64,000 nucleotides of DNA from Pseudomonas plecoglossicida NBRC 103162 = DSM 15088 (GCF_000730665.1 NZ_BBIV01000006.1:177635-241634), one strand, 5' to 3'. Positions 23,996-33,739 are shown, numbered from the stretch's first letter. The notes: generated by a model from the letters alone, not told the origin. Program-made: numbers and translations.

Positions 23996-25666
23996 GTGAA
24001 AAAGGATTCCCTCAAAGGCTGGTTCAAGAGCGGCGCCCCAGGCGTCTGGATCAGTGGTGGCGCGGTCGCCATGGCGGTGATCATGACCATCGGCCTGCTG
24101 GCGGTGATCGCCGTGCGCGGCCTTGGCCACTTCTGGCCGGCCGACCTGGTCCAGGCCACCTACAAGGTGCCGGGCCAGGCAGATCATATCGTCATCGGTG
24201 AAGTGGTACAGAAGGAAGAGGTGCCTCGTGCGCGCCTCAAGGGTGCCGGCCTGCCGGTACCGGACGAAGGCCCGGAGTTCATGACCCGTGAGCTGATCAA
24301 GATCGGTAACCGTGACCTCAACGGCAACGATTTCACCTGGGTGGTCGGCGAGTGGCTGGTGGACGAGCAGCGTCCGGCCGACCTGATCGCCCTGGAGCGC
24401 CGCGAGTGGGGCAACTTCTACGGCTACCTGGTCAGCGTCAAGGAAGAAGGCCGCGTGGTCGCCGACGGCCAGGCCGCCTGGGGCGAGCTGCAGGCGCGTC
24501 TCAAGCGTGCCAACCAGCTCAACAGCGAGCTGCAGAGCCTGGAGAAAAAGGACATCGGTGCCATCAACCATGGCCTCGAGCGTCTGCGCCTGCACAGCCG
24601 CAAGCTGGAGCTGGACGGCAAGCTGGACGCCGCTGCCCAGGCCGACATGGACGCCGAGCGCGCCGAGCTGAACAGCCGCTACAAGGCCATCGAAGAGCGC
24701 CTCAGCGGCCTGCACCAGGCTTTCGCTCGCGACAGTCTGGTAGCCCGCGACGGCAACGGCCGCGAAGTGGAGATCAACCTGAGCAAGGTGGTGCACGCCA
24801 TCCAGCCGAACGCCATGTCCGGCTTGACCAAGATGGGCACCTACTTCGCCAAGGTCTGGGAGTTCCTCAGCGACGACCCGCGTGAAGCCAACACTGAAGG
24901 CGGTATCTTCCCGGCCATCTTCGGCACCGTGATGATGACCCTGATCATGGCCGTGATCGTCACCCCGTTCGGCGTGCTGGCCGCAGTCTACCTGCGCGAG
25001 TATGCCAAGCAGGGCCCGGTGACGCGGCTGATCCGTATCGCCGTGAACAACCTGGCGGGCGTTCCGGCGATCGTCTACGGCGTGTTCGGCCTGGGCTTCT
25101 TCGTCTATGTGCTGGGTGGTTCGATCGACCGCCTGTTCTTCCCCGAGGCACTGCCTGCGCCGACCCTGGGTACCCCGGGCCTGCTGTGGGCCTCGCTGAC
25201 CCTGGCGCTGCTGGCGGTGCCGGTGGTGATCGTCGCCACCGAGGAAGGCCTGGCGCGTATCCCGCGCACCGTGCGCGAAGGCTCGCTGGCCCTCGGTGCG
25301 ACCAAGGCCGAGACGCTGTGGAAGATCGTCCTGCCGATGGCCAGCCCGGCCATGATGACCGGCATGATTCTCGCCGTGGCCCGCGCCGCGGGTGAAGTGG
25401 CGCCGCTGATGCTGGTGGGTGTGGTCAAGCTGGCGCCGTCGCTGCCGGTGGATGGCAACTACCCGTACCTGCACCTGGACCAGAAGATCATGCACCTGGG
25501 CTTCCACATCTACGACGTCGGCTTCCAGAGCCCCAACGTCGAGGCCGCGCGGCCGCTGGTCTACGCCACCGCGCTGCTGCTGGTGATGGTGATCGCCACC
25601 CTCAACCTCTCGGCGGTGTGGATCCGTAACCACCTGCGCGAGAAGTACAAGGCGCTCGACCACTGA
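23996..25666 (+). CDS. pstA: Phosphate ABC transporter permease PstA (extended form)
   Basis: A 556-residue permease, against about 300 in E. coli. The start is a GTG at 23996, with AAGGTAGAGA upstream. After a first membrane helix (residues 18-42) comes a 240-residue periplasmic insert. Its middle part is strongly helical and heptad-like (WGELQARLKRANQLNSELQS, then LERLRLHSRKLELDGKLDA and DAERAELNSRYKAIEERL), suggesting a coiled coil. The permease domain proper begins about residue 300 (GIFPAIFGTVMMTLIMAVIV) and contains the coupling loop REGSLALGATKAETLWKIVLP. Both permeases thus carry large extra periplasmic parts, which may interact with each other or with PstS. Confidence 0.9.
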   Translation: MKKDSLKGWFKSGAPGVWISGGAVAMAVIMTIGLLAVIAVRGLGHFWPADLVQATYKVPGQADHIVIGEVVQKEEVPRARLKGAGLPVPDEGPEFMTRELIKIGNRDLNGNDFTWVVGEWLVDEQRPADLIALERREWGNFYGYLVSVKEEGRVVADGQAAWGELQARLKRANQLNSELQSLEKKDIGAINHGLERLRLHSRKLELDGKLDAAAQADMDAERAELNSRYKAIEERLSGLHQAFARDSLVARDGNGREVEINLSKVVHAIQPNAMSGLTKMGTYFAKVWEFLSDDPREANTEGGIFPAIFGTVMMTLIMAVIVTPFGVLAAVYLREYAKQGPVTRLIRIAVNNLAGVPAIVYGVFGLGFFVYVLGGSIDRLFFPEALPAPTLGTPGLLWASLTLALLAVPVVIVATEEGLARIPRTVREGSLALGATKAETLWKIVLPMASPAMMTGMILAVARAAGEVAPLMLVGVVKLAPSLPVDGNYPYLHLDQKIMHLGFHIYDVGFQSPNVEAARPLVYATALLLVMVIATLNLSAVWIRNHLREKYKALDH

Positions 25667-25683
25667 TTGAAGCTTTAAGCCAC

Positions 25684-25752
25684 AAGCGGCAAGCTCGAAG
25701 AGGTTTGCCGCTTTGCCCTAACTTGCAGCTTGCAGCTTGAAGCTTGCAGCTA
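25684..25752. repeat. Hairpin and AGCTTGCAGCTTG repeat between pstA and pstB
   Basis: A 9-bp hairpin (AAGCGGCAA 25684-25692 with TTGCCGCTT 25705-25713) is followed at 25721-25752 by overlapping copies of ACTTGCAGC/AGCTTGCAGCTTGAAGC. The same words recur, in both directions, after pstB. The repeat ends 17 bp before the pstB start, leaving just the ribosome site. Confidence 0.8.
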
Positions 25753-25768
25753 CAAACGGAGTGAGACC

Positions 25769-26602
25769 ATGCAGCAAGAATCCCACACCCACGGCATCGA
25801 CATGTCTGCCCTGGGCCGCGACAAGCAGAGCCTGCGCCTGGCCGAAGAAACCGTGGCCATCGAAGTCCCGGGCCTGAGCCTGTACTACGGCGACAAGCAG
25901 GCGTTGTTCGACGTCAGCATGAATATCCCCAAGCAGCGCGTGACCGCCTTCATCGGCCCGTCCGGCTGCGGCAAGTCGACCCTGCTGCGCACCTTCAACC
26001 GCATGAACGACCTGGTTGACGGCTGCCGCGTGGAAGGCGCCATCAACCTGTACGGCAACAACATCTACCGCAAGGGCGAAGACGTTGCCGAACTGCGCCG
26101 CCGCGTGGGCATGGTGTTCCAGAAGCCCAACCCGTTCCCCAAGACCATCTACGAGAACGTGGTGTACGGCCTGCGCATCCAGGGCATCAACAAGAAGCGC
26201 GTGCTCGACGAAGCGGTCGAGTGGGCGCTCAAGGGCGCGGCGCTGTGGGACGAGGTCAAGGACCGCCTGCACGAATCGGCACTGGGCCTGTCCGGTGGCC
26301 AGCAGCAGCGTCTGGTGATTGCCCGTACCATCGCCGTCGAGCCTGAAGTGCTGCTGCTCGACGAGCCCTGCTCGGCACTGGACCCGATCTCGACGCTCAA
26401 GGTCGAAGAGCTGATCTACGAGTTGAAATCCAAGTACACCATCGTCATCGTCACCCACAACATGCAGCAGGCCGCGCGCGTCTCCGACTACACCGCGTTC
26501 ATGTACATGGGCAAACTGGTCGAATTCGGTGATACCGACACCTTGTTCACCAACCCGGCGAAGAAGCAGACCGAAGACTACATCACCGGTCGCTACGGCT
26601 AA
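25769..26602 (+). CDS. pstB: Phosphate ABC transporter ATP-binding protein
   Basis: A 277-residue ATPase of the PstB type. The Walker A (GPSGCGKST, about residue 66), Q-loop ([17 protein letters not shown]), signature (LSGGQQQR), Walker B ([13 protein letters not shown]) and switch His ([11 protein letters not shown]) are intact. It carries the roughly 25-residue N-terminal extension common in pseudomonads. The ATG at 25769 follows ACGGAGTGAG; an internal ATG at 25802 is possible but less supported. The protein powers phosphate import through PstC/PstA. It is flanked on both sides by repeat-rich intergenic DNA. Confidence 0.95.
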   Translation: MQQESHTHGIDMSALGRDKQSLRLAEETVAIEVPGLSLYYGDKQALFDVSMNIPKQRVTAFIGPSGCGKSTLLRTFNRMNDLVDGCRVEGAINLYGNNIYRKGEDVAELRRRVGMVFQKPNPFPKTIYENVVYGLRIQGINKKRVLDEAVEWALKGAALWDEVKDRLHESALGLSGGQQQRLVIARTIAVEPEVLLLDEPCSALDPISTLKVEELIYELKSKYTIVIVTHNMQQAARVSDYTAFMYMGKLVEFGDTDTLFTNPAKKQTEDYITGRYG

Positions 26603-26618
26603 CGGCGCCTTTGGCGCA

Positions 26619-26717
26619 GCTGCAAGCTTCAAGCTACAAGCTTCAAGAAAAAGCGGCCAGCGCGCAGCCAGGGAACGACACGAACTACTTGAAGCTTGCA
26701 GCTTGAGGCTTGCAACT
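26619..26717. repeat. Long imperfect inverted repeat between pstB and phoU
   Basis: The left arm (26620-26647, CTGCAAGCTTCAAGC...) is nearly the reverse complement of the right arm (26689-26716, CTTGAAGCTTGCAGC...): about 25 of 28 positions pair, around a 41-nt loop. The arms consist of the same AAGCTTGCAGCTTG words found between pstA and pstB. It could form a large stem in the pstB-phoU mRNA. Confidence 0.8.
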
Positions 26718-26732
26718 TCGCGGAGCGAAACG

Positions 26733-27503
26733 ATGATCAACAAAGAAAGCCTTACGCACCACATTTCCCAGCAGTTCAACGCTGAACTCGAAGAGGTGCG
26801 CAGTCACCTCCTGGCCATGGGCGGCCTGGTCGAGAAGCAGGTCAACGACGCGGTCACCGCGCTGATCGAGGCCGACTCGGGCCTGGCCCAGCAGGTGCGT
26901 GAAGTCGATGAGCAGATCAACCAGATGGAGCGCAACATCGACGAGGAGTGCGTGCGCATCCTCGCCCGCCGCCAGCCGGCAGCCTCCGACCTGCGCCTGA
27001 TCATCAGCATCTCCAAGTCGGTGATCGACCTGGAGCGCATTGGCGACGAGTCGACCAAGATCGCCCGTCGGGCCATCCAGCTGTGCGAGGAAGGCGAATC
27101 GCCGCGCGGCTACGTCGAGGTGCGCCACATCGGCGACCAGGTGCGCAACATGGTGCGCGATGCACTGGACGCCTTCGCCCGCTTCGATGCCGACCTGGCG
27201 CTGTCGGTGGCCCAGTACGACAAGACCATTGACCGTGAGTACAAAACCGCCCTGCGCGAGCTGGTGACCTACATGATGGAAGACCCGCGCTCGATCTCGC
27301 GGGTGCTGAGCGTCATCTGGGCCCTGCGTTCGCTGGAACGTATCGGCGACCACGCGCGCAATATTTCCGAGCTGGTGATCTACCTGGTACGCGGGACCGA
27401 CGTGCGCCACCTGGGCCTCAAGCGCATGAAGGCGGAAGTCGAAGGTACGGCGGGGGCAGAGGCTGAAATCGCTAATGTTCCGGCTGAACCGGACGATAAA
27501 TAG
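26733..27503 (+). CDS. phoU: Phosphate signalling regulator PhoU
   Basis: A 256-residue all-helical PhoU with two three-helix repeats. The metal-binding signatures are visible: ISISKSVIDLERIGDESTK in the first half and VIWALRSLERIGDHARNISEL in the second (E/DxxxD-type). PhoU links the Pst transporter to PhoR and keeps the Pho regulon silent when phosphate is plentiful. The ATG at 26733 has CGGAGCG upstream. It ends the pst operon with a strong terminator just after. Length is near the usual 240 with an acidic C-terminal extension. Confidence 0.94.
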   Translation: MINKESLTHHISQQFNAELEEVRSHLLAMGGLVEKQVNDAVTALIEADSGLAQQVREVDEQINQMERNIDEECVRILARRQPAASDLRLIISISKSVIDLERIGDESTKIARRAIQLCEEGESPRGYVEVRHIGDQVRNMVRDALDAFARFDADLALSVAQYDKTIDREYKTALRELVTYMMEDPRSISRVLSVIWALRSLERIGDHARNISELVIYLVRGTDVRHLGLKRMKAEVEGTAGAEAEIANVPAEPDDK

Positions 27504-27521
27504 GATTGCTCGCGAGCATCG

Positions 27522-27548
27522 ACGCCCGGCCTTGGCCGGGCGTTTTCG
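27522..27548 (+). terminator. Rho-independent terminator of the pst-phoU operon
   Basis: A perfect 10-bp GC-rich stem (27522-27531 with 27534-27543, TT loop) followed by TTTTCGTTT. It separates phoU from the response regulator gene. Confidence 0.88.
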
Positions 27549-27579
27549 TTTGTGCTCGAGCAATTCAATAGGAGTATCG

Positions 27580-28482
27580 ATGAGTAAAGTGAATGTGCTG
27601 GTGGTGGACGACGCCCCGTTCATCCGTGACCTGGTCAGGAAGTGCCTGCGCAATGCCTTTCCGGGCATGGTCATCGAAGATGCGGTGAACGGCCGCAAGG
27701 CCATGGCCATGCTGGCCAAGGAGTCCTTCGACCTGGTTCTGTGCGACTGGGAAATGCCGGAAATGTCAGGCCTGGAACTGCTCACCTGGTGCCGCCAGCA
27801 AGAGGCGATGAAACAGCTGCAGTTCATCATGGTGACCAGCCGCGGTGACAAGGAGAACGTGATCCAGGCCATCCAGGCCGGGGTGTCCGATTTCGTCGGC
27901 AAGCCGTTCACCAATGAGCAGCTGCTGACCAAGGTGAAGAAGGCCCTGAGCAAGATCGGCAAGCTGGAAAGCCTGATGGCTGGCGCGACGGCGCGGGTGA
28001 ATTCGGCGTTCGCCAACGATTCGCTGAGCGCCCTGACGGGCGGCAAGGTGGAAGCGGCCAAGGTCGAGCCGGCCAAGGTGGCAGCAGCGGCCAAGCCCTT
28101 GCTCAATGCGCCCGCGCCGCAAACCGCGGCGGCTGCCGCGCAGTCGGGCCGTGGCCAGGGCCAGTTGCGCCTGTCCAGCGGTACCCAGCCCTGCGTGATC
28201 AAGGCCCTGAGCCTCAAGGAGGCGCTGCTGGTGGTGCGCCGCAGTGCAGCGCTGCCGCAGGTGTTCGAAGGTGCGGTGCTGGACCTGGAGCAGGGTGAGA
28301 ACGCCGAGGTGGCCCGCTTGAACGGCTACCTGCATGCCGTTGCCGCGCTGGAACCGAAGCCGGAAAGCGACTGGCTGCAACTGACGTTCAAGTTCGTCGA
28401 CCAGGATGCGCAGAAGCTCGACTACTTGTCGCGGCTGATTGCCCGCGGTACCGCGCAGAAGCATTTCAGCCCGGGCGCCTGA
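27580..28482 (+). CDS. Response regulator with receiver domain and C-terminal PilZ-like region
   Basis: A 300-residue protein. Residues 1-125 are a CheY-like receiver (NVLVVDDAPFIRDLVRKCL, phospho-acceptor Asp in LVLCDWEMPEMSG, then MVTSRGDKENV and the conserved Lys in GKPFTNEQL). Residues 125-200 are an Ala/Lys-rich linker. The last 100 residues (LSLKEALLVVRRSAALPQVFEGAVLDLE, then WLQLTFKFVDQDAQKLDYLSRLI) resemble a degenerate PilZ domain, but the c-di-GMP-binding RxxxR motif is not evident. AGGAG precedes the ATG. It lies between phoU and the phoBR region in pseudomonads, but no partner kinase is adjacent, so its signal is unknown. Confidence 0.8.
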   Translation: MSKVNVLVVDDAPFIRDLVRKCLRNAFPGMVIEDAVNGRKAMAMLAKESFDLVLCDWEMPEMSGLELLTWCRQQEAMKQLQFIMVTSRGDKENVIQAIQAGVSDFVGKPFTNEQLLTKVKKALSKIGKLESLMAGATARVNSAFANDSLSALTGGKVEAAKVEPAKVAAAAKPLLNAPAPQTAAAAAQSGRGQGQLRLSSGTQPCVIKALSLKEALLVVRRSAALPQVFEGAVLDLEQGENAEVARLNGYLHAVAALEPKPESDWLQLTFKFVDQDAQKLDYLSRLIARGTAQKHFSPGA

Positions 28483-28483
28483 G

Positions 28484-28560
28484 CTGGCCTCATCGCCGGC
28501 AAGCCGGCTCCCACGGGTGCTGCACTGACCCCTGTGGGAGCCGGCTTGCCGGCGATTGGC
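28484..28560. repeat. REP pair (REPIN-like), GCCGGCAAGCCGGCTCCCAC type
   Basis: Two inverted copies of the REP (CATCGCCGGCAAGCCGGCTCCCAC from 28491, with its reverse complement GTGGGAGCCGGC...GGCGAT ending about 28556) flank a spacer of about 20 bp. It lies between two plus-strand genes. Confidence 0.9.
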
Positions 28561-28653
28561 CCTTGCATACAATCATCCGACCAGCTGTCATAACGCTCCC
28601 GGTTCCCCACTGCTAGGCTTCGACAGAACACCCCCCGTCAAAAAGCCACTATC

Positions 28654-29574
<921 letters not shown>

Positions 29575-29580
29575 GGTGGG

Positions 29581-30921
29581 TCAATCGAGCTTGAGCACCT
29601 TGGCCAGGACGATCTTCGGCCCTTTCATCTTCTTGATGATGATCCGCAGGCCTTCGACCTCCAGCACTTCCTCTTCCTCCGGCACGCGCTTGAGGGTCTC
29701 GTAGATCAAGCCGGCCAGGGTTTCCGCCTCGATGTGGTCAAGGTCGATGCCCAGCAGGCGCTCGACCTTGAACAACGGCGTATCGCCGCGCACCAGCAGC
29801 TTGCCAGGCTGGTAGGCGAGGATGCCGCGCTCGGTCTTGCGGTGCTCGTCCTGAATGTCGCCAACCAGCACCTCCAGCACGTCTTCCATGGTCAGGTAGC
29901 CGATCACCTTGCCATCGGCTTCCTCCACCAGCACGAAATGCGCACCGCCCTTGCGGAACTGCTCCAGCAGTTGGGACAGAGGCATATGCCGCGTAACCCG
30001 TTCCAGCGGCCGGGCCAGGTCTTCGAGGTCGATGGTTTCGGGCAGGTGCTCGAGCTCTGCCAGTTCCAGCAGCAGGTCCTTGATGTGCAGCAGGCCGGTG
30101 TATTCCTCGCGCTCGGCGTCATACAGCGGGTAGCGGCTGAACTTGTGACGGCGCACCAGGGCGAGGATTTCCTTGAGCGGTGCATGGGCATCGATACTGA
30201 CCATGTCTTCCCGCGAGTTGGCCCAGTCGACCACTTCCAGCTCGCCCATTTCCACGGCCGAGGCCAGCACGCGCATGCCCTGGTCGCTCGGGTCCTGACC
30301 ACGGCTGGAATGCAGGATCAGCTTGAGCTCTTCGCGGCTGTAATGGTGCTCATGGTGCGGGCCTGGCTCACCCTGGCCGGCGATGCGCAGGATGGCGTTG
30401 GCGCTGGCGTTGAGCAGGTAGATGGCCGGGTACATCGTCCAGTAGAACAGGTACAGCGGCACGGCCGTCCACAGCGACAGCAGCTCGGGCTTGCGGATTG
30501 CCCAGGACTTGGGCGCCAGCTCACCGACCACGATGTGCAGGTACGAGATCACGAAGAAGGCGACGAAGAACGACACGGCCTTGATCAGCTCGGGGGTGTC
30601 CACGCCGAGGTAGGCCAGCAGCGGTTCGAGCAGGTGGGCGAAGGCCGGCTCGCCGACCCAGCCCAGGCCCAGCGAGGCAAGGGTGATACCCAGCTGGCAG
30701 GCCGACAGGTAGGCGTCGAGCTGGTTGTGTACCTTGCGCAGGATGCTGCCGCGCCAGCCATGCAGCTCGGCGATGGACTCGACGCGCGTGGAGCGCAGCT
30801 TGACCATGGCGAACTCGGCGGCAACGAAGAAGCCGTTGAGCAGCACCAGGAACAGGGCAAAAAGGATCATGCCGAAATCGGCGAACAGGGAAGCGAGGCT
30901 GATACCAGGGGAAGGGTCCAT
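29581..30921 (-). CDS. HlyC/CorC family protein: CNNM membrane domain, CBS pair, C-terminal CorC_HlyC domain
   Basis: A 446-residue membrane protein. Four hydrophobic segments lie in the CNNM/DUF21 domain (residues about 15-210; first MILFALFLVLLNGFFVAAEFAMVKLR). A pair of CBS domains covers about 225-345 (SIDAHAPLKEILALVRRHKFSRYP; YLTMEDVLEVLVGDI). A C-terminal CorC_HlyC module runs from 360 to the end (RGDTPLFKVERLLGIDL; TLAGLIYETLKRVPEEEEV). Such proteins are linked with divalent cation efflux or homeostasis. The ATG at 30921 (MDPSPGIS) is preferred because upstream codons have no family similarity. It lies downstream of phoR on the same strand, beyond a REP pair. Confidence 0.88.
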   Translation of the reverse strand: MDPSPGISLASLFADFGMILFALFLVLLNGFFVAAEFAMVKLRSTRVESIAELHGWRGSILRKVHNQLDAYLSACQLGITLASLGLGWVGEPAFAHLLEPLLAYLGVDTPELIKAVSFFVAFFVISYLHIVVGELAPKSWAIRKPELLSLWTAVPLYLFYWTMYPAIYLLNASANAILRIAGQGEPGPHHEHHYSREELKLILHSSRGQDPSDQGMRVLASAVEMGELEVVDWANSREDMVSIDAHAPLKEILALVRRHKFSRYPLYDAEREEYTGLLHIKDLLLELAELEHLPETIDLEDLARPLERVTRHMPLSQLLEQFRKGGAHFVLVEEADGKVIGYLTMEDVLEVLVGDIQDEHRKTERGILAYQPGKLLVRGDTPLFKVERLLGIDLDHIEAETLAGLIYETLKRVPEEEEVLEVEGLRIIIKKMKGPKIVLAKVLKLD

Positions 30922-31039
30922 GATGGAGTTTTTACGGGGTCCGTCTTTGGGGTAGAGAGAAAAAAAGTGCCAGCGTTTGCTGGCACAGGGGATCCAATGT
31001 AGCGGCTGGGACCACAAAAGCAAAGGGTAGTGGTGCCAT

Positions 31040-31146
31040 GGGGCCGCTTTGCGGCCCAATCGCCGGCAAGCCAGCTCCTATAGGGGCCGTGTCGAACTTT
31101 CGATTGTGGGAGCCGGCTTGCCGGCGATCGGGCTGCGCAGCAGCCC
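31040..31146. repeat. REP pair between phoR and the CorC-like gene
   Basis: A GGGGCCGC/GCGGCCC hairpin (31040-31057), an AATCGCCGGCAAGCCAGCTCC copy, a spacer of about 30 bp, and the inverted copy GTGGGAGCCGGCTTGCCGGCGAT are followed by GGGCTGCGCAGCAGCCC. It sits between two minus-strand genes, where it could end or protect the phoBR mRNA. Confidence 0.88.
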
Positions 31147-31150
31147 GCTG

Positions 31151-32458
31151 TCACACCTTGTCGTTGGCCAGTTGCGCCGGGGCAAAGTGGCAGGTGAAGG
31201 TGCTGCCATGCCCCGGCACGCTGCTGATCTCCAGCTTGCCCCGGTGGCGCATCAGCACATGCTTGACGATGGCCAGCCCCAGCCCTGTACCGCCGGTGTT
31301 GGAGGCGCGGCTGGAGTCCACCCGATAGAAGCGTTCGGTCAGGCGCGGCAGGTGCTTGGCGTCGATCCCGACCCCCGAGTCCTGCACCGACAGGTGGGCA
31401 CCCTGGGCGTCGGCCCACCAGCGGATGCGGATACTGCCCTCGTCCTGGGTGTACTTGACCGCATTGAACACCAGGTTGGAAAAGGCGCTGCGCAGTTCCG
31501 ACTCGCTGCCTTTGAGCTTCACGCCCGGTGCGGCTTCCAGGGTGATGCGCTGGTTGCGCTGCCCGGACAGGGCCTGGGCATCGTTCTTGATTGCCTGCAG
31601 CATGGCGTCGACAGCGACAGGCTGGTTGTCCGAGGGGTAGTCGGTGGCTTCCAGCTTGGCCAGCAACAGCAGGTCGTTGAGCAGGGTCTGCATGCGCGAG
31701 CCTTGCTGGTTCATCTGCTGCAGCGCCCGGCCCCAGCGCGGGTTCACGTCTTCGACGTTGTCCAGCAAGGTCTCGAGGTAGCCGGTGATGACGGTCAGCG
31801 GCGTGCGCAGCTCATGGGAAACGTTGGCCACGAAGTCCTTGCGCATCTGTTCGAGCTGGTGAATGCGGGTCACATCGCGCACCAGCATCAGGTGCTCGTT
31901 GTTGCCGTAGCGGGTCAGGTGCAGCTGGACACGCAGGCGATCGTTGATCGGCGAAGGGATTTCCAACGGCTCGGCGTAGTTCTCCGACTCGAAGTACTCT
32001 TTGAAGCGCGGGTGGCGTACCAGGTTGGTGACCGGCTGGCCGCCATCTTGCGGGGTCTTGAAACCGAGCAGGGTTTCCGCGGCGCGGTTCCACCACTCCA
32101 GGTTGCCATCGCTGTCGAGCATGATCACCGCGTCACGCAGGGCGGCGGTGGACTCCTGCACGCGGTCGATCACCGCCTGCAGGCGCCCGCGCACGCGCTG
32201 GTCGCGGCGTTGCAGGTGATAGATGCTGTCGAACACTTCGCCCCACAGGCCATAACCGTCGGGCGGTGCTTCATCGGGCTGATGACTGCGCAGCCAGTCG
32301 TGCAGGCGCAGCAGCTGCTTGAGGGTCCAGCCCAGGTAGAGCGCCAGGCCGATGGCCAGGCTCCAGCCGTAGTAGCCACTGACCAGGCCGCCGATCAGGC
32401 AGGCGGTGATCAACAGGAGAAGGTGGCGAATGAGGGTCGCGTGCCAGTTCTGGTTCAA
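31151..32458 (-). CDS. phoR: Phosphate regulon sensor histidine kinase PhoR
   Basis: A 435-residue inner-membrane kinase. Two membrane helices lie within residues 10-45, followed by a HAMP-like/DUF3329 region, a PAS domain (about 100-200) and the HisKA domain with phospho-accepting His215 in FVANVSHELRTPLT. The HATPase part has NLVFNAVKYTQDEG (N box), DSGVGIDAKHLPRLTERFYR (G1/F box) and GTGLGLAIVKHVLMRHRG (G2). I chose the TTG at 32458 (MNQNWHAT) because AAGGA lies about 8 bp upstream of it; the TTG six codons earlier lacks such a site. It follows phoB by about 47 bp and is co-transcribed. It phosphorylates or dephosphorylates PhoB according to the Pst/PhoU signal. Confidence 0.92.
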   Translation of the reverse strand: MNQNWHATLIRHLLLLITACLIGGLVSGYYGWSLAIGLALYLGWTLKQLLRLHDWLRSHQPDEAPPDGYGLWGEVFDSIYHLQRRDQRVRGRLQAVIDRVQESTAALRDAVIMLDSDGNLEWWNRAAETLLGFKTPQDGGQPVTNLVRHPRFKEYFESENYAEPLEIPSPINDRLRVQLHLTRYGNNEHLMLVRDVTRIHQLEQMRKDFVANVSHELRTPLTVITGYLETLLDNVEDVNPRWGRALQQMNQQGSRMQTLLNDLLLLAKLEATDYPSDNQPVAVDAMLQAIKNDAQALSGQRNQRITLEAAPGVKLKGSESELRSAFSNLVFNAVKYTQDEGSIRIRWWADAQGAHLSVQDSGVGIDAKHLPRLTERFYRVDSSRASNTGGTGLGLAIVKHVLMRHRGKLEISSVPGHGSTFTCHFAPAQLANDKV

Positions 32459-32505
32459 TTGACGGTCCTTGTACAACGACGTGCAGCTTGGCGCCTTGGG
32501 CTCGA

Positions 32506-33195
32506 TCAGCTTTTGGTCGAGAAGCGGTAGCCAGTGCCGCGGACGGTTTGTACCAGATTTTCGTAGGCTTCACCCAATGCTTTGCGCAAGCGTCGAATGT
32601 GCACGTCCACCGTGCGCTCCTCGACATACACGTTGCCGCCCCAGACCTGGTCGAGCAGTTGGCCACGGGTGTAGGCGCGCTCCTGGTGGGTCATGAAGAA
32701 CTGCAGCAGACGGTATTCGGTGGGGCCCATTTCGGCGGGCTTGCCATCGATGGTCACACGGTGGCTGATCGGGTCGAGCAGCAGGCCGCCGACTTCGATC
32801 GGCGCTTCGCTGTCGCTCGGGCCGGTGCGGCGCAGTACGGCTTTGAGGCGGGCAACCAGTTCACGTGGGGAAAACGGCTTGGTGATGTAGTCGTCGGCGC
32901 CGACTTCCAGCCCCTGGATCTTGTTGTCTTCCTCGCCCTTGGCGGTGAGCATGATGATCGGGATGTCGCCGGTCAGCTCGTCGCGCTTGAGGCGGCGCGC
33001 CAGCTCGATGCCGGAGGTGCCGGGCAGCATCCAGTCGAGCAGGATCAGGTCCGGCTTGCGATCGACGATGATCGCGTGGGCCTGCTGGGAATTCTCGGCT
33101 TCCAGGCAGTCATAGCCGGCCATTTCCAATGCAACGGCGATCATCTCGCGAATAGGCGCTTCGTCGTCGACGATCAGAATGTTCCTGCCAACCAT
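32506..33195 (-). CDS. phoB: Phosphate regulon response regulator PhoB
   Basis: A 229-residue OmpR-type regulator. The receiver domain has the acidic pair DDE at 10-12, the phospho-acceptor Asp54 in [10 protein letters not shown], and [12 protein letters not shown]. The C-terminal winged helix has [16 protein letters not shown] [16 protein letters not shown] and [19 protein letters not shown], the recognition helix of PhoB. The ATG at 33195 ([12 protein letters not shown]) is the family's usual start. A Pho box lies about 55 bp upstream on the reverse strand, so phoBR is autoregulated. PhoB~P activates the pst operon in this same window. Confidence 0.96.
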   Translation of the reverse strand: MVGRNILIVDDEAPIREMIAVALEMAGYDCLEAENSQQAHAIIVDRKPDLILLDWMLPGTSGIELARRLKRDELTGDIPIIMLTAKGEEDNKIQGLEVGADDYITKPFSPRELVARLKAVLRRTGPSDSEAPIEVGGLLLDPISHRVTIDGKPAEMGPTEYRLLQFFMTHQERAYTRGQLLDQVWGGNVYVEERTVDVHIRRLRKALGEAYENLVQTVRGTGYRFSTKS

Positions 33196-33248
33196 GCTCA
33201 AAACCTCTCCCGGATAATCGTGTCTGGCCCGCATTAGATAACGGAATT

Positions 33249-33266
33249 ATTGCAGCTGTGTGACAG
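33249..33266 (-). promoter_or_regulatory. Pho box upstream of phoB
   Basis: Read on the minus strand, CTGTCAC and CTGCAAT are 11 bp apart (plus-strand 33260-33266 and 33249-33255), matching the two-repeat Pho box, 54 bp upstream of the phoB start. Confidence 0.8.
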
Positions 33267-33370
33267 GACGTTGGCCGTTCTGGCGACATTGCGTGTGTGG
33301 GCTAGGCTAGACAGGGCCGCTGAGGCGGCAATACGCATTCATATCTACCCCCGAATCAATGGTGACTCCA

Positions 33371-33739
33371 ATGACACGACATACGCTGAGCTGGATGGCC
33401 CTTTTTGCTGCACTGGCGCTTCCAGGGGTGGCGTCTGCCCACCATGCCATGGAGAAGGATGGCATGTGGGTCGATCACGCTGGCATGACGCTGTATACCT
33501 TTGACAAGGATGCGGGCGGCAAGTCGATGTGCAATGGTGACTGCGCCACCAACTGGCCGCCTTTGATGGTCAAGGATGGTGAGAAAGCTGAAGGGAAATG
33601 GACCCAGATCAAACGCGACGACGGCAAGATGCAGTGGGCCTATGACGGCAAGCCGCTGTACACCTTCGTCAAGGACAAGAAGGCCGGTGACATGACCGGC
33701 GACGGCATGAAGGACGTCTGGCACGTCGCCAAGCCTTGA
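33371..33739 (+). CDS. COG4315 family secreted protein with Yx(FWY)xxD repeats
   Basis: A 122-residue exported protein. The signal peptide MTRHTLSWMALFAALALPGVASA is followed by His-His. Two copies of the family motif Yx(FWY)xxD are visible (LYTFDKD and LYTFVKD), together with CNGDCATNWPPL, which holds two cysteines. I prefer the ATG at 33371 over the one at 33359 since GGTGA precedes it. The family is widespread but its function is not established; a periplasmic location follows from the signal peptide. It is convergent with ubiA, with a REP pair between. Confidence 0.85.
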   Translation: MTRHTLSWMALFAALALPGVASAHHAMEKDGMWVDHAGMTLYTFDKDAGGKSMCNGDCATNWPPLMVKDGEKAEGKWTQIKRDDGKMQWAYDGKPLYTFVKDKKAGDMTGDGMKDVWHVAKP

